52,270 nt of DNA from Parabacteroides sp. (GTDB lineage: Bacteria > Bacteroidota > Bacteroidia > Bacteroidales > Tannerellaceae), in contig JAJPZM010000199.1 in assembly GCA_021204335.1 (NCBI GenBank), positions 1 through 52,270 of the forward strand, given 5' to 3'. The stretch's first letter is position 1, and every line of letters starts with the position of its first letter. The notes under the pieces are model-generated. The model saw only the letters and a list, made by a program, of their open reading frames with translations, was not told the DNA's origin and did no database searches. Below, one piece after another: positions 18,671-29,900 of the stretch. The position numbers and the translations under genes are program-made.

Positions 18671-19336
18671 ATGGACATAACCGATATCTTTAAAATACCG
18701 TTATTCGGAAACTTTACGCACCAGATGCAGGAAGAGTTTCTCGATAAGCTGGAATATACACTGGATAAATACCCCAAAGGAGAAACGATCATCCGCCAGG
18801 GACAACCCTGCCATGCCGTTCATGTTTTATTGGAAGGCAAGTTGAATGTAGATGTTCTGGACGTTTCCGGAAATGAAGTCCGCGTCGAAGTAATCCAGGC
18901 TCCGCGCACATTTGCCACCCCGCATGTCTTTGCCGAGAAAAACGTTTTTCCGGCTACTTTCTCTGTTGAAGAAGACGTCACCCTGATGCGTATCTCGAAG
19001 GATTCCTTTTTTAAGATGATGCATACGATGCCGTTGCTTCTCCATAATTTCCTTTGTGTCAGTACGAGCTGCAACCGGTGTACGATGACCCGCCTCCGGG
19101 TACTGTCTTTTCGTGGAATTCGCAGCCGCTATATTTACTATTTGTTGGATCATCTGAAAGAGGGAGAAGATACGGTCGAGATGGAACACAACCAGGTTCA
19201 GCTGGCCGAATATTTCGGAGTGACGCGTCCCGCCCTGTCGAAGGAGATCGGTAAATTGGTTGACAGCGGCTTCATTCATATCTCCCGTGGAAAAGTAAAG
19301 ATACTGAATAAACAGGCCCTGATCAGTTTGTTGTAA
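18671..19336 (+). CDS. Crp/Fnr-family transcriptional regulator
   Basis: A 221-residue regulator with an N-terminal cyclic-nucleotide-binding-like beta barrel (about 15-115), a dimer helix, and a C-terminal winged helix containing NQVQLAEYFGVTRPALSKEIGKL near residues 175-197. It lacks the N-terminal Cys cluster of an oxygen-sensing Fnr, so a heme- or NO-type sensor like HcpR is more likely, by inference. Its place at the end of the nitrite reductase cluster suggests it controls that cluster. The palindrome at 12978-12993 is a candidate target and the 18-bp dyad just upstream a possible autoregulatory site. Confidence 0.86.
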   Translation: MDITDIFKIPLFGNFTHQMQEEFLDKLEYTLDKYPKGETIIRQGQPCHAVHVLLEGKLNVDVLDVSGNEVRVEVIQAPRTFATPHVFAEKNVFPATFSVEEDVTLMRISKDSFFKMMHTMPLLLHNFLCVSTSCNRCTMTRLRVLSFRGIRSRYIYYLLDHLKEGEDTVEMEHNQVQLAEYFGVTRPALSKEIGKLVDSGFIHISRGKVKILNKQALISLL

Positions 19337-19390
19337 ATGTATTTTATGTATAAATTAGCTCTATCTGTTGTTTTTCTTAGCTAGAAAGTC

Positions 19391-19398
19391 TATTTTTG
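19391..19398 (+). promoter_or_regulatory. -7 box of the first sensor kinase
   Basis: TATTTTTG matches TAnnTTTG and lies 72 bp before the ATG at 19470. A TTGT at 19368-19371 is a loose -33 candidate. Confidence 0.45.
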
Positions 19399-19469
19399 CA
19401 GCTATCTGAATATTCTGATACCAATTGGATAAGGACTATCCGTTCTCTTTATCCATAAATACGGAAGAA

Positions 19470-21780
19470 ATGGGAGAAGGGAATAATCAAAGGTGCTATG
19501 TGGGAATGCTGATATTAGCTTTCCTGTTAGCCTTTACTTCAGTTGAGGACGCTTGGGCGTCAGCCGGAGATGATAAAGGTATGGGAATATTGGTGGTCAG
19601 TTCCTATTCACCGGTCAGGGAGCGTGGAAACCGGCTGATTGAAGCATTTACCGAGGAGATCAGAAGCCATTCACAGGAACATGTCTATGCTGAATATATG
19701 AACTGTGAAGACTCTTTCCGGTTTGATGGTTGGGTGAAATGGTTCAGGAGCATGATAAGTGTTTACTCGGTTAAACCCCCGTATCATTGTTCTGTTGGGT
19801 AATGAGTCGTGGTCGGCTTACCGCGAAGTTTGTCCCGAATCGTGGCATGATATTCCTGTGGTATTGGGGGGGGGAGTTAAGAGAACATTTATCGATTACA
19901 AGCATCTTTACGACGGTGGATATACCCATATCAGCCAATTGAAATGTATGGAAGAATCGTTTGGCTCCTTTCCTGTGACGGGATATTATATCAAAGACTA
20001 TCCGCGTGAAAACATCCAATTGATCAAGCGCCTGCAACCGAATATCAAACACATCACTTTCTGTTATGACAACCGTTATTCAGCACCTTATATTGATAAT
20101 TATCTGGAAATAGTAACGCAGGAGGCTGCCCCGATGAAAGTATTCAGCCTGTTGGGGAACCGGATGACAACGGCACAAATGGTAGATTCGCTTGTCTCTT
20201 TAGGTTCGGACGATGCGCTCCTGTCTGCCGGATGGTATAGCGACTCGGAGCACGACCCGCATGCCTGTCCCCGTTACCATAACGAACTCTCGCGTTTGAA
20301 GAAAATAGGTATCTACCAGATGATTGACGAGGGGTGGAGCAATATGCATTATCTGGGCGGTTATTATGTGCTTGGACGGGAGATCGGAACCGATGTGGCC
20401 CGGCTGACGCTCCAGGTCATGAATAAAGGTATAGTCGGTGCCGAATCTTTCCGGCAAATGCCTTCGCCTCCCCGGTATTATATCAATTATCCTGCTTTGC
20501 AGACGCTGGGGATCAGTGAGAAACGGCTGCCCGATCACGATGTGGTTCTTTACAACAAAAAACTGTCTTTCTTTGAATCATATCCTTATACGATCTGCGG
20601 TTCGCTTTTTTTCTTCCTTTGTGTGGTTCTTCTGTTGTTGAGGGAAAACAAACGGAACCTACGGCTGCTCAAGAACAGACAAGTACTCGACTTTACATTG
20701 CATTCGTCCTGGATCTCCCCTTGGAAATATGATTGCAAAAAGAAAACTTTTACTATAACCTGGTCGCCTGCCGACAGGAAACATACGACAGAGAAAGGAT
20801 GGACGTTTGCAAGGCTCGAAGAGGTGATCCATCCCGATGACTTGTCGGTCGTGCCCGAACTGATCGATTCGCTGGTTTCGGGGACATGCCGGCAAGGGTA
20901 TGTGCAGCTGCGTACCAAGAATCCGGGAGAAGAAGAATTCCATTGGTTTGAAATGCATGCCCGCGTTTCACATTTCGATCGTAGCGGCAGACCCGAGCAG
21001 ATTATCGGTTTGCGCCATGATATCTCCGAACTGAAACGTACCGAAGAACTTGTTATGATGCGCAATAAGGCAGAAGAAGCCAATCGCCTGAAAAGTGCTT
21101 TTCTGGCTAATATGAGCCACGAGATACGTACGCCGCTTAATGCGATTGTTGGTTTTTCGAATCTGATGACAGATAGTGACGAACCGGAAGAGAAACAGGA
21201 GTTCTGTCGCATTATCAATGACAATAACGATTTGCTGCTGCGCTTGATCGATGATATCCTCGATATGTCGAAGATAGAGGCCGGGTATCTCGATTTTGTT
21301 TATTCGGATGTAGACCTGACCCTTTTGATGCGGGATATGGAGCATGTTCACCGGCTCCGGTTTGGCGAAAGTGTTGCGTTTAGCTGTCAGGTCCCTGATC
21401 ATCCGGTCGTGATTAATTCCGATTCCAAACGTTTAATGCAGGTTTTATCCAATTTCCTGAGCAACGCCCGTAAATATACGGCCGAGGGGAGCGTCACGAT
21501 GGGATACCGCCCGGATACGGATGCAACGGGAAAACCGGTGGTCTATTTCTATGTGACTGATACCGGGAAAGGAATTGCCGAGGAAAATCTGCCTCACGTG
21601 TTCGAGCGTTTTACTAAGTTCGATGCCTTTGTCCAGGGAACCGGCTTGGGGCTTTCTATTTGTGAACTGATCATGCGGAAGATGGAAGGAGAGATAGGTG
21701 TCGAGTCAAAGCTGGGTGTTGGTTTCACTTTCTGGTTTACGTTGCCGCTCGGTCTTCCGAAGGAGCAGTCTGTGTATTGA
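19470..21780 (+). pseudogene. Sensor histidine kinase with periplasmic binding-like domain, frameshifted
   Basis: The reconstructed product is about 770 residues: signal segment (MGEGNNQRCYVGMLILAFLL), a large extracytoplasmic region resembling ABC substrate-binding sensors, a membrane helix (SLFFFLCVVLLLL), a PAS-like domain, the HisKA H-box [15 protein letters not shown], and an ATPase domain with DTGKGIAEE and GTGLGLSI. There is no receiver domain. The frame breaks at a run of five C (19776-19780); removing one C joins SVYSVKP to RIIVLLGNESW. The remainder is open. A run of nine G (19866-19874) lies inside the same gene. The upstream part is also open from a TTG at 19425, but the ATG at 19470 gives the better signal sequence. 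No response regulator is adjacent. Confidence 0.82.
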
Positions 21781-21836
21781 AAATATTTATATCTATATAT
21801 TTGAAAGAAATAGAAGAATGTAATAAAAAAAACTTC

Positions 21837-21844
21837 TATCTTTG
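21837..21844 (+). promoter_or_regulatory. -7 box of the second sensor kinase
   Basis: TATCTTTG matches TAnnTTTG exactly, 27 bp before the start at 21871. No TTTG at the -33 distance. Confidence 0.5.
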
Positions 21845-21870
21845 AAAAACAATAGCTATAAGTATGTCTT

Positions 21871-23944
21871 ATGAGGTGTAAATGCATATATTACAGGTGG
21901 GTCTTTCTTCTATTTTGTCTGTTTTCAGGAAGTATTGAAGCTAACTGTTCTGAGGTGAATGTTGATGAAAATCAAAAGAATATTACTCAGGACAGTTTAC
22001 TGTCCGTCCTTCAGAAAACGACAAATGTAAACGAGAAACTAAAGTCATTATACCGGTTGGCGCGGCTGAATTGGGAGACACCCGTCGAGGTCGGTTATTT
22101 GACACAACTGGTGCAACTGGCAGGCGATGTCGATTCGATGATATACTATTATGATGCACTATCTTCTCTGGGACGCTATTACTGCAATGTGAATAAGCGG
22201 GATAGTCTGTTTTATTGGGGCGGAATACTGGATTCGGTAACGAAAGAACATAAGGATACTCCTGAGGAATTGTTCGACTTCCTTAATTATTATTGCCGTT
22301 ATTATCTGATCAATGGAGAGTATGAGCTGGCTATGAATGAGGCGGTACGGCTTCAGATGTTGTCGGATGAGACAGGCGTATTACGGGGTGCGATTTCCAG
22401 TAACGAATATTTAGGCATGATTTATCTGCTGATAGGTCGGGATAAAGATGCTATCGTTGCTTTCGAGAAAGGCCTGTCTCTAATAAAAGACTCGGGCGGA
22501 GATCCCAGTTATGAAATACAAATAATGTCATATTTATTGATTTCTTATCAAAGGCTAAATGAATAGGATAAGACAAAGTCTGTTCTCGAGCGTTTCGGGT
22601 ACTTATTGCGCGAAATGAGAAGGAGTCACCTGCGAAATGGATCAATTATCCGTTCGATCAAAAGTATTGTATTCTGTATTCGTATTATATTAATATGTAT
22701 GTGGCTCAGCAGGAACCGGTTGAAGCGAATCAGGCCTTACAAAAGGCAAGAGCTTATTTTAAAGATCCGGATGATGCCTATCTGATTTCGATATACGATC
22801 TGGCACTCGCAAGGTATTATTTCTTTATAAAAGATTTCCGGATGGCTTTTCAGGAGATCGATAAAGTACTGGCCGTCGATTATTCCGCTGATCCCCTTAA
22901 ACTGAAAGTCGATATTTTGAAAGCTGCCGGGAAGAAAGATGAAGCTCTTGCTTTATACGATAAACTGTTGACTTTAGTAAAACAAACGAATGTAACAGCT
23001 TTTACCCGCCAGTTAAACCAACTGCGCATCTTACATGACCTGAATGATAGAAAGATACAGGAAGAACGCCTGGTTTATCAGAAAGAGCAGTTGTCGCAGA
23101 AACAAATCCAGCTGACCCTTTCCCTTATTTTATTCGGTGTACTGTTAGTGTTGTTCTATTTTCTGCTCCGTTATGTTAACCATGTCCGCAAACTGAAAGA
23201 TGATCTGCAAAAGGAACGTGGAGTATTGATCGAAACGACCGACAAATTACGGATAGCCAAAGAGCAGGCAGAGGAGGCCGACCGTTTGAAAACTGCTTTT
23301 GTCGCTAATATCAGTCATGAGATAAGGACACCTCTGAATGCTATTGTGGGTTTTGCCGGTTTGCTGGAGGATGCGGACGAGGAGGAAAGGACAGAGTTTA
23401 TACGGATCATCAATAATAGTTCGGAATTACTGCTGAATCTGGTGAGTGACGTGCTCGATTTGTCACGTTTGGAATCGGAGTCGTTCAATCTGACGCTGAA
23501 GGACTATAATATCTATGCCTGTTGTCTGAATGCGCAGGAAAGCGTACGGCAGAAGGTGCAACCGGGGGTGAAACTAACCCTGACGTGTTCGGATAAAGAG
23601 TATGTCATGAGAACCGACCCACTTCGTTTGCAGTAATTACTATTGAACCTCTTGACAAATGCCGCCAAACTTACGGAGCAGGGTGAGATTAATTTGGATT
23701 ATCAGGTCGATACGGTGAAAAACAGGTTGTATTCTTTGTTACGGACACCGGTTGCGGCATTCCCCCGGAAAAACAAAAGACTATCTTCAACCGTTTTGAA
23801 AAAGTAGACGAGTTTAAGCAGGGGGCCGGCCTGGGGCTACCTATCTGTTGTACGATTGCCAGCCGTATTGGAGGGACGCTGTCTGTCGATCCTGCTTATA
23901 CCAAAGGGGCACGATTTATATTTGTACATCCGTTTGGGCTGTGA
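21871..23944 (+). pseudogene. TPR-type sensor histidine kinase with four lesions
   Basis: The reconstruction reads as a signal segment, a TPR-like helical sensor region, a membrane helix ([19 protein letters not shown]), the H-box [15 protein letters not shown], and an ATPase domain ending in DTGCGIPPE and GAGLGL. Lesions: TAG at 22564 (CAG fits), loss of one base near an A run at 22613-22615, TAA at 23634 (CAA fits), and loss of one A in the run at 23718-23722. Correcting these gives one frame to a TGA at 23942-23944. The box after GLGL reads PICCTIA where SICRTIA is usual, so missense decay may also have begun. It lies 90 bp after the first kinase in the same direction. Confidence 0.85.
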
Positions 23945-23964
23945 ACCGGGATTTCCTATCTTTG
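23933..23964 (+). promoter_or_regulatory. Promoter immediately before the DUF3810 gene
   Basis: TTTG (23933-23936), 20-bp spacer, TATCTTTG (23957-23964). The -33 element lies inside the 3' end of the broken kinase. The ATG at 23970 begins 5 bp after the -7 box, so a transcript from here would have almost no leader. Confidence 0.6.
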
Positions 23965-23969
23965 TTTGC

Positions 23970-25040
23970 ATGATAGAAGTAAAGAATTGGATTAAAAGAA
24001 TACGTCTCCGCTGGGTCATTCTGGCTGTTTTATTGGTTTTTGTCTGGACAGTGATGGCTTCGGCGGTGATGGGAGAGTGGTATGCCCGCGTGGTTTATCC
24101 GTTATTCCCGGCTGTTTTATCACGTGTGTCTTCGCTTTTCCCCTTTTCTGTGGGCGATTGTTTTATCTACGGCAGTATTGTCGGGTTGCTTGTCTACCTT
24201 ATATATAGTATTAGCAGGAAACGGTCGTGGAAGATCGTTACCGGTCGTATGCTGGAATATCTGTTGTGGGTGTATGTCTGGTTTTATATGGCCTGGGGCC
24301 TGAATTACTTCCGGGAAGACTTTTTCACCCGGACACAGATTCCTTATTCGGCCTATTCGGCTGATGCGTTCCGTTCTTTTCTTTCAGCCTATACGGATTC
24401 ATTGAATGCCTCGTTTGTAGACGTGCAAAAGATGGATCAAGCGGTGGTTGCCGAAGAAGTGGGGGATGGTTATCAGGAGATCGCCGGACGCTTTGGTCTG
24501 GTATCTCCGGCTGGTTATCTGCGTCCGAAGCCGATGCTGATCCCCTCTCTGATGAGTGGTGTTGGCGTATTGGGATATATGGGGCCGTTTTTTACCGAAT
24601 ACAATCTGAACCCCGATCTCCTTCCTGTTCAATATCCTTTTACCTATGCCCATGAGATGGCGCATCTGCTGGGAGTTTCCAGCGAAGCGGAAGCCAATTT
24701 GTATGGCTTTCTGGTCTGTTCGCGTTCGTCAGTCCCCGAGATACGTTTCTCTGCTTACTTTTCCCTGTTGCCATATCTGTTGGGTAATGCCTATCAACTG
24801 TTGCCGGAAGAAGAATTCGAAGCGTGGAAAAATACGATCTCCCCGGAAGTAAAGAAAGCATACAATGACAAAGTCGCCTATTGGCAGGCGCTATATAGCC
24901 CGACAATCGGTGACATCCAGGACACCGTTTACAACTGGTTCCTGAAAGGCAACAACATCCCCACCGGCCGAAAGAATTATTCGGAAGTGGTAGCGTTGCT
25001 GATGGCACTTCGCTCCTCGGAAAGGGCGAACGATCTGTAG
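23970..25040 (+). CDS. DUF3810 membrane protein with HExxH motif
   Basis: A 356-residue protein with three N-terminal hydrophobic helices (about 14-30, 48-63 and 85-100) and a large soluble C-terminal domain. That domain contains YAHEMAHLLGVSSEAEAN: His228, Glu229 and His232 form an HExxH zinc-metalloprotease-like motif, and the downstream Glu in SEAEAN may be a third ligand. The family is DUF3810 of Bacteroidetes, with unknown function. The open frame extends upstream to 23856, but that part overlaps the kinase and the promoter, so the ATG at 23970 is preferred. Confidence 0.85.
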   Translation: MIEVKNWIKRIRLRWVILAVLLVFVWTVMASAVMGEWYARVVYPLFPAVLSRVSSLFPFSVGDCFIYGSIVGLLVYLIYSISRKRSWKIVTGRMLEYLLWVYVWFYMAWGLNYFREDFFTRTQIPYSAYSADAFRSFLSAYTDSLNASFVDVQKMDQAVVAEEVGDGYQEIAGRFGLVSPAGYLRPKPMLIPSLMSGVGVLGYMGPFFTEYNLNPDLLPVQYPFTYAHEMAHLLGVSSEAEANLYGFLVCSRSSVPEIRFSAYFSLLPYLLGNAYQLLPEEEFEAWKNTISPEVKKAYNDKVAYWQALYSPTIGDIQDTVYNWFLKGNNIPTGRKNYSEVVALLMALRSSERANDL

Positions 25041-25052
25041 CAAAGCAACGTT

Positions 25053-25643
25053 TTATGAAAGCAAGTTTTTGGGAAATAATAAGATGATAAGTGGCAGGTA
25101 ATCTTTCAAACTGACCCGCAACTGTTTTAAGGCTTGCTGAATCCGGTAGTTTACTGTTTGGGTGGAGACTTGCAGGGTTTCGGCAATCTCTTTGTAGCTT
25201 TTGTTTTCAAAGCGGTGCATCACGAATGCTTCCCGGTAACTGGCGGGTAAGTCCTGTATTGCTTGGCTGATATGTTTTTTCAGTTCTTCCGTTTGCTGGA
25301 AATCGGTATCTTGCAACATTTCCAGCATATATTCATAGAAACGTGTTTCTGCCCGCAATTGCGATTGTTGGCGGGTGAGTTGATTGATACTTCTGTGGTA
25401 GACAGCCTTATACAGGTATTGGCTGAAGGAGGTATCGAATGTTTGTACTTCCCTGTTTTCCCATAACCACAGCATGACATCCTGCACGATCTCTTCCGCA
25501 TCTTCCAGGCTCACAAACCGGTTCGCATACGTACATAATATCGGATAGTATCTCCTAAATAAGGTACCGTACGCTTTTTTATCTCCACGTTGCATGGCTG
25601 ATAACAGAAGTGAGTCTTCCTTCATTTGTGTGGTGTTTTTCAT
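25053..25643 (-). CDS. ECF-type RNA polymerase sigma factor
   Basis: A 196-residue sigma factor of the Bacteroidetes PUL-associated ECF group. Region 2 covers about residues 20-95 (YGTLFRRYYPILCTYANRFV, DAEEIVQDVMLWLWENR). Region 4 covers about 130-185, with LPASYREAFVMHRFENKSYKEIAE and the helix-turn-helix VSTQTVNYRIQQALKQLR. It faces away from the anti-sigma gene and converges on the DUF3810 gene, whose stop is 12 bp away. It should drive expression of the SusC/SusD genes when released by the FecR-type protein. The start could also be the ATG seven codons in. Confidence 0.92.
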   Translation of the reverse strand: MKNTTQMKEDSLLLSAMQRGDKKAYGTLFRRYYPILCTYANRFVSLEDAEEIVQDVMLWLWENREVQTFDTSFSQYLYKAVYHRSINQLTRQQSQLRAETRFYEYMLEMLQDTDFQQTEELKKHISQAIQDLPASYREAFVMHRFENKSYKEIAETLQVSTQTVNYRIQQALKQLRVSLKDYLPLIILLFPKNLLS

Positions 25644-25758
25644 ACCATTGTCTCCCTGTTGATAAAGATAGTTTTTTATCGTAGAAAAAATATCAAAAAA
25701 CAGATTTCCGTTTAGTAATGTGTCGGATTTCTCTTGTCTTATAATAAAACAAGCATAG

Positions 25759-26778
25759 ATGGAAACTTTCGATACAAATAAAATAGAAGAACTTCTTCCC
25801 CGCTATTGTTCCGGCGAGGCAACGATAGAGGAATGCCGGATCGTGGAAGAATGGATCCGGCAATCGGATGATAACTACCGGATTGTCAAACAAATGTATG
25901 CCATCGACCAGGTAGCGGGTACAGTACGGATGGAGTCGAAGGTCGATACAGAGAAGGCCTTAGCCTTTGTAAACCGTAAAATGACTAAGGCGCGTTCGCA
26001 AGTAATCTGGTTTACCTGGCTACAGCGGGTAGCAGCCATTCTCTTTATCCCTCTTCTTATTGCTTTCGCTATTCAGAACTTTGCACCGTCCCGGACAGAG
26101 ATCGCACAGATGATCGAAATAAAAACCAATCCGGACATGACGACAACCGTCGATCTTCCCGACGGCTCTAAAGTATATCTCAATTCGGAGTCCTCTTTAA
26201 CCTATCCATCCTTTTTTAGTGGAGATAAGAGAAACGTACAGTTGAAAGGAGAAGCCTTTTTTGAAGTAAGGAAAGACCCGGAGCATCATTTCATTGTTTC
26301 TGCTCCTGATCATACACAGATTGAAGTTCTGGGAACCTCTTTTAATGTAGAAGCATTTGAGAAAGACTCGTTTATTTCAACCACATTGGTAGAGGGAAAA
26401 GTATGTTTTGCCTATCAGAAGAATCAGAAAACCACATCCGTAGTAATGAATCCCGGACAAAAATTGATGTACAATACAACCTCTTCCCGGGTAAGTCTGA
26501 TTGAAACGAGTGGCGAAGCGGAAACGGCCTGGAAAGATGGAAAGATCGTATTTCAGGCCACACCGCTGCCGGAAGCATTACGCATGTTGGAGAAACGGTT
26601 TAATGTAACCATCGTGTTATCGAACGACCGCCTTCGCACAGAGGCTTTCAACGGCTCTTTTACCAACCAGCGGTTGGAGCGTATATTGGAAATCTTTAAA
26701 ATATCATCGAATATAAAATGGCGTTATCTGGATACCCAGGATACAACGAATGAGAGAACGAGAATAGAAATTTATTAA
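25759..26778 (+). CDS. FecR-type anti-sigma factor
   Basis: A 339-residue inner-membrane protein. The cytoplasmic N-terminal domain (1-80) would hold the ECF sigma factor. One membrane helix lies at about 90-108 (LQRVAAILFIPLLIAFAI). The periplasmic FecR domain includes VDLPDGSKVYLNSESSL and GEAFFEVRKD. The C-terminal DUF4974-type domain holds LPEALRMLEKRFNV and FNGSFTNQRLERIL. It would receive a signal from the STN domain of the SusC-type receptor downstream. The frame is intact. Confidence 0.94.
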   Translation: METFDTNKIEELLPRYCSGEATIEECRIVEEWIRQSDDNYRIVKQMYAIDQVAGTVRMESKVDTEKALAFVNRKMTKARSQVIWFTWLQRVAAILFIPLLIAFAIQNFAPSRTEIAQMIEIKTNPDMTTTVDLPDGSKVYLNSESSLTYPSFFSGDKRNVQLKGEAFFEVRKDPEHHFIVSAPDHTQIEVLGTSFNVEAFEKDSFISTTLVEGKVCFAYQKNQKTTSVVMNPGQKLMYNTTSSRVSLIETSGEAETAWKDGKIVFQATPLPEALRMLEKRFNVTIVLSNDRLRTEAFNGSFTNQRLERILEIFKISSNIKWRYLDTQDTTNERTRIEIY

Positions 26779-26820
26779 TTTAATGGAAAAAATCATGGAA
26801 GACACACCACCAGCTAAAAA

Positions 26821-26854
26821 CATCCGGTGAAATATTGGTGTATTTCACCGGATG
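26821..26854. terminator. Strong 14-bp hairpin between fecR and susC
   Basis: CATCCGGTGAAATA (26821-26834) and TATTTCACCGGATG (26841-26854) are exact reverse complements with a 6-nt loop. On the minus strand it is followed by TTTTT, a classic terminator. On the plus strand it is followed by GAAAGAATTAATTT without a T run. A second small hairpin, GCTTGT/ACAAGC, lies at 26874-26891. The remaining leader to susC shows no clear vegetative promoter, which fits control by the ECF sigma factor. Confidence 0.7.
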
Positions 26855-26931
26855 GAAAGAATTAATTTAGAATGCTTGTTTGGCGACAAGCGATAATAAA
26901 CCATTTTTATTAATTAGATCAGTACAAAGTT

Positions 26932-29900
26932 ATGCAAAAACATTTTAATACCCAACAATTTTGGGTATCGGAGTTTCTTTGGTTTATCTTAAATAAAATA
27001 CCAAGAGTTATGAAGTTATCAGTCTTGCTACTATTATGTTCTATCTGTTTGGCCCAGGCTGCGGATAGTTATGCTCAGAAGGCTACTGTAAATTTGGAAA
27101 TGCGTGACCAAACGGTTAAAGAAATATTGGACGAGATCGAGGAGCAGTCCGATTTCTCTTTTTTCTTTAATATAAAGCATGTCGATTTACAGAGAAAGGT
27201 GTCGGTAGTGGCTAAGAAAAGTGATATATTTAAAGTGTTGGATACGGTCTTTGCCGGTACAAATGTTCACTATTCGGTGATAGACAGAAAGATTATCCTT
27301 TCGACAGAGAAGCATGAGGGGCAGGCCGTTCCACAAAATGGAAAGATTGTAACAGGCATCGTGAAAGATCCTGGCGGCGAACCTGTTATAGGTGCGAATG
27401 TTGTCGAGAAAGGATCGACAAATGGAACGATTACAGATATCGAAGGAAGGTTCTCCCTCACTGTTGCGCCGGATGCGACATTGGTCGTGTCTTATATTGG
27501 CTATAAATCTTTGGAGACAAAGATCGATGCCCGCGATATGTACACCATCACGCTTGCTGAAGATGCGGAAACACTGGAGGAAGTGGTGGTTGTCGGATAC
27601 GGTATTCAGAAGAAAGTAAACCTCTCCGGAGCAGTGACCCAGGTCGACAGTAAGATGTTGACAGACCGCCCCGTCCAGAATGTATCATCGGCTTTGCAAG
27701 GCCTGATGCCGGGTGTCACGATCACATCAGGGCAGGGTCGTCCGGGGCAAGACGAAGCAACGATCCGTATCCGCGGCGTAGGAACGTTGAATACGGCAGA
27801 TCCTTACATCCTAGTCGATGGTATTGAAACCGGAACGATGAATTCGGTCGACCCGAATGATATTGAAAGCATCTCCGTCCTGAAAGATGCAGCATCGGCT
27901 GCTATCTACGGATCCAAAGCATTCAACGGCGTTATCCTGATAACCACCAAACGGGGAAAAGAAGGGAAGATACAAGTTTCTTACAGTGGCAATGTCGGTT
28001 TACAGCGTCCTACGGAAAGAGTAGACCGTCTCAGTTCGTACGACTATGCGCGCCTATTGAGTGAATCGATAAAATACGTCGGAGTGGAACCCAGTTTCAC
28101 TGATGCCGAAATACAGAAGTTTAAAGATGGGGCGGATAAAAACTATCCGAATACCGACTGGTATGATTTGGCTTTCCGGACAGGCGTTGTGCATACACAC
28201 AATGTCAATGTCAATGATGGTACCGAAAATGTAAAATATATGGGCTCTCTCGGTTATTTGCATCAAAACGGTATATTGCCCAATTCCAACAGACAGCAGT
28301 TTAATGCCCGTACAAACCTCGACATGAAGCTGACTTCCCGGTTATCGACCCGGTTGAACATGGCATATATTAACAATGATTATTCCGATCCTACGTCGAG
28401 TTTTTCAGGAGGCGGATCGGATCAGATTTTCCGTCAGATAAATCGTATTGCTCCGTGGATCGTTTCCCGTTATGACGACGGTACTTATGGGACGATATCC
28501 GACGGAAATCCTCTCGCCTGGCTGGATATGAAACAAACCGTCGACAGGGAGAACCGGAATTTTTCAGGAATAGCCTCTCTGGACTATGATATCCTGGACG
28601 GTTTGAAAGCAACGGTAACAGGATCGTATGTCGGCAACCAGCAATATTATCATGAATTCCAGAAATATATCCGTTATAATGCGAATAAAGAATCCGAACC
28701 TAATCATCTGACTGAAATACATTATGATTGGGAACGAACCGTCTTCGACGCCTTGTTAAACTATGACAAACAGTTCGGAAAACATGATGTAAAGGCATTG
28801 GCCGGATGGCATGCCGAAAAATACAAGTATTCGGAAAGTAAGTCTTATCGCGAAAACTTCCTCAATAATGATTTGACGGATATGAATGCCGGCGAAACAA
28901 GGACTCAGACGAATAACGGATATACGCGTGAGTTGGCCATGCTGGCCTGGTTTGCCCGTGTAAACTACGATTATGAAGGTAAATATCTTTTTGAGGCAAA
29001 TATCCGTTCTGACGCCTCTTTCCGGTTTGCAGCCGGAAACCGTTGGGGATATTTCCCTTCTTTCTCAGCAGCCTGGCGTTTAAGTGAAGAACATTTCACG
29101 GCAGGCACAAAGAGCTGGTTGAATAATCTGAAGCTGCGTGCTTCCTGGGGATTGCTGGGTAATCAGGATGCGTTGACCGACTACTATCCCTGGATGGTTA
29201 CCTACGACGTGGGAGTTACTTATCCGTTCGGAGGAGTCCTGAATTCCGGCTATTCCCAGAATAATTACAAATTGTCGACCATCTCCTGGAAAAAAGCCGG
29301 ACCTGGGGAGTCGGGTTGGATATGGTATTGAATACGAACATAAGCGTAACCCTCGATTATTACGATAGAAAAACAACCGGTATCATTATGGATATGCCTG
29401 TACCCGCCGAATTCGGTTTAGGTGCCTATAAAGATAATGTAGGTGCCATGTCGAACAGAGGGATCGAAGCTATCTTGAGTTATAATAAAACGTGGGGCGA
29501 TTGGTCTTTCGGTGCGGCTATGAATTTTGCTTACAACAAAAATGAGATACAGGAGTTGGGCGGTGTGGCTTCTATGACGGACCCTAATAATGGAAATAAG
29601 CGCAGGACTGTCGGAGAACGGTTGAACTCCTATTATATGTATGAGGCCGACGGATTTTTCCCGTCGGATAAAGAGGCGGCAACCTGGATGGATAAATATG
29701 CCGGACAGGATGGATATCCTTTTGGAACCATGCAATTTAAAGGAGGAGATTTGATCTATAAAGATACGAATGGAGACGGCAAGATTACCAGTGACGACCG
29801 TACGATTTGCGGTTCTTCCGATCCTTCCTATACCTATGGTTTGAACCTGACAGGCAGATACAAAGGATTTGATGTGGCATTTTTGTTCACAGGTGCAGCC

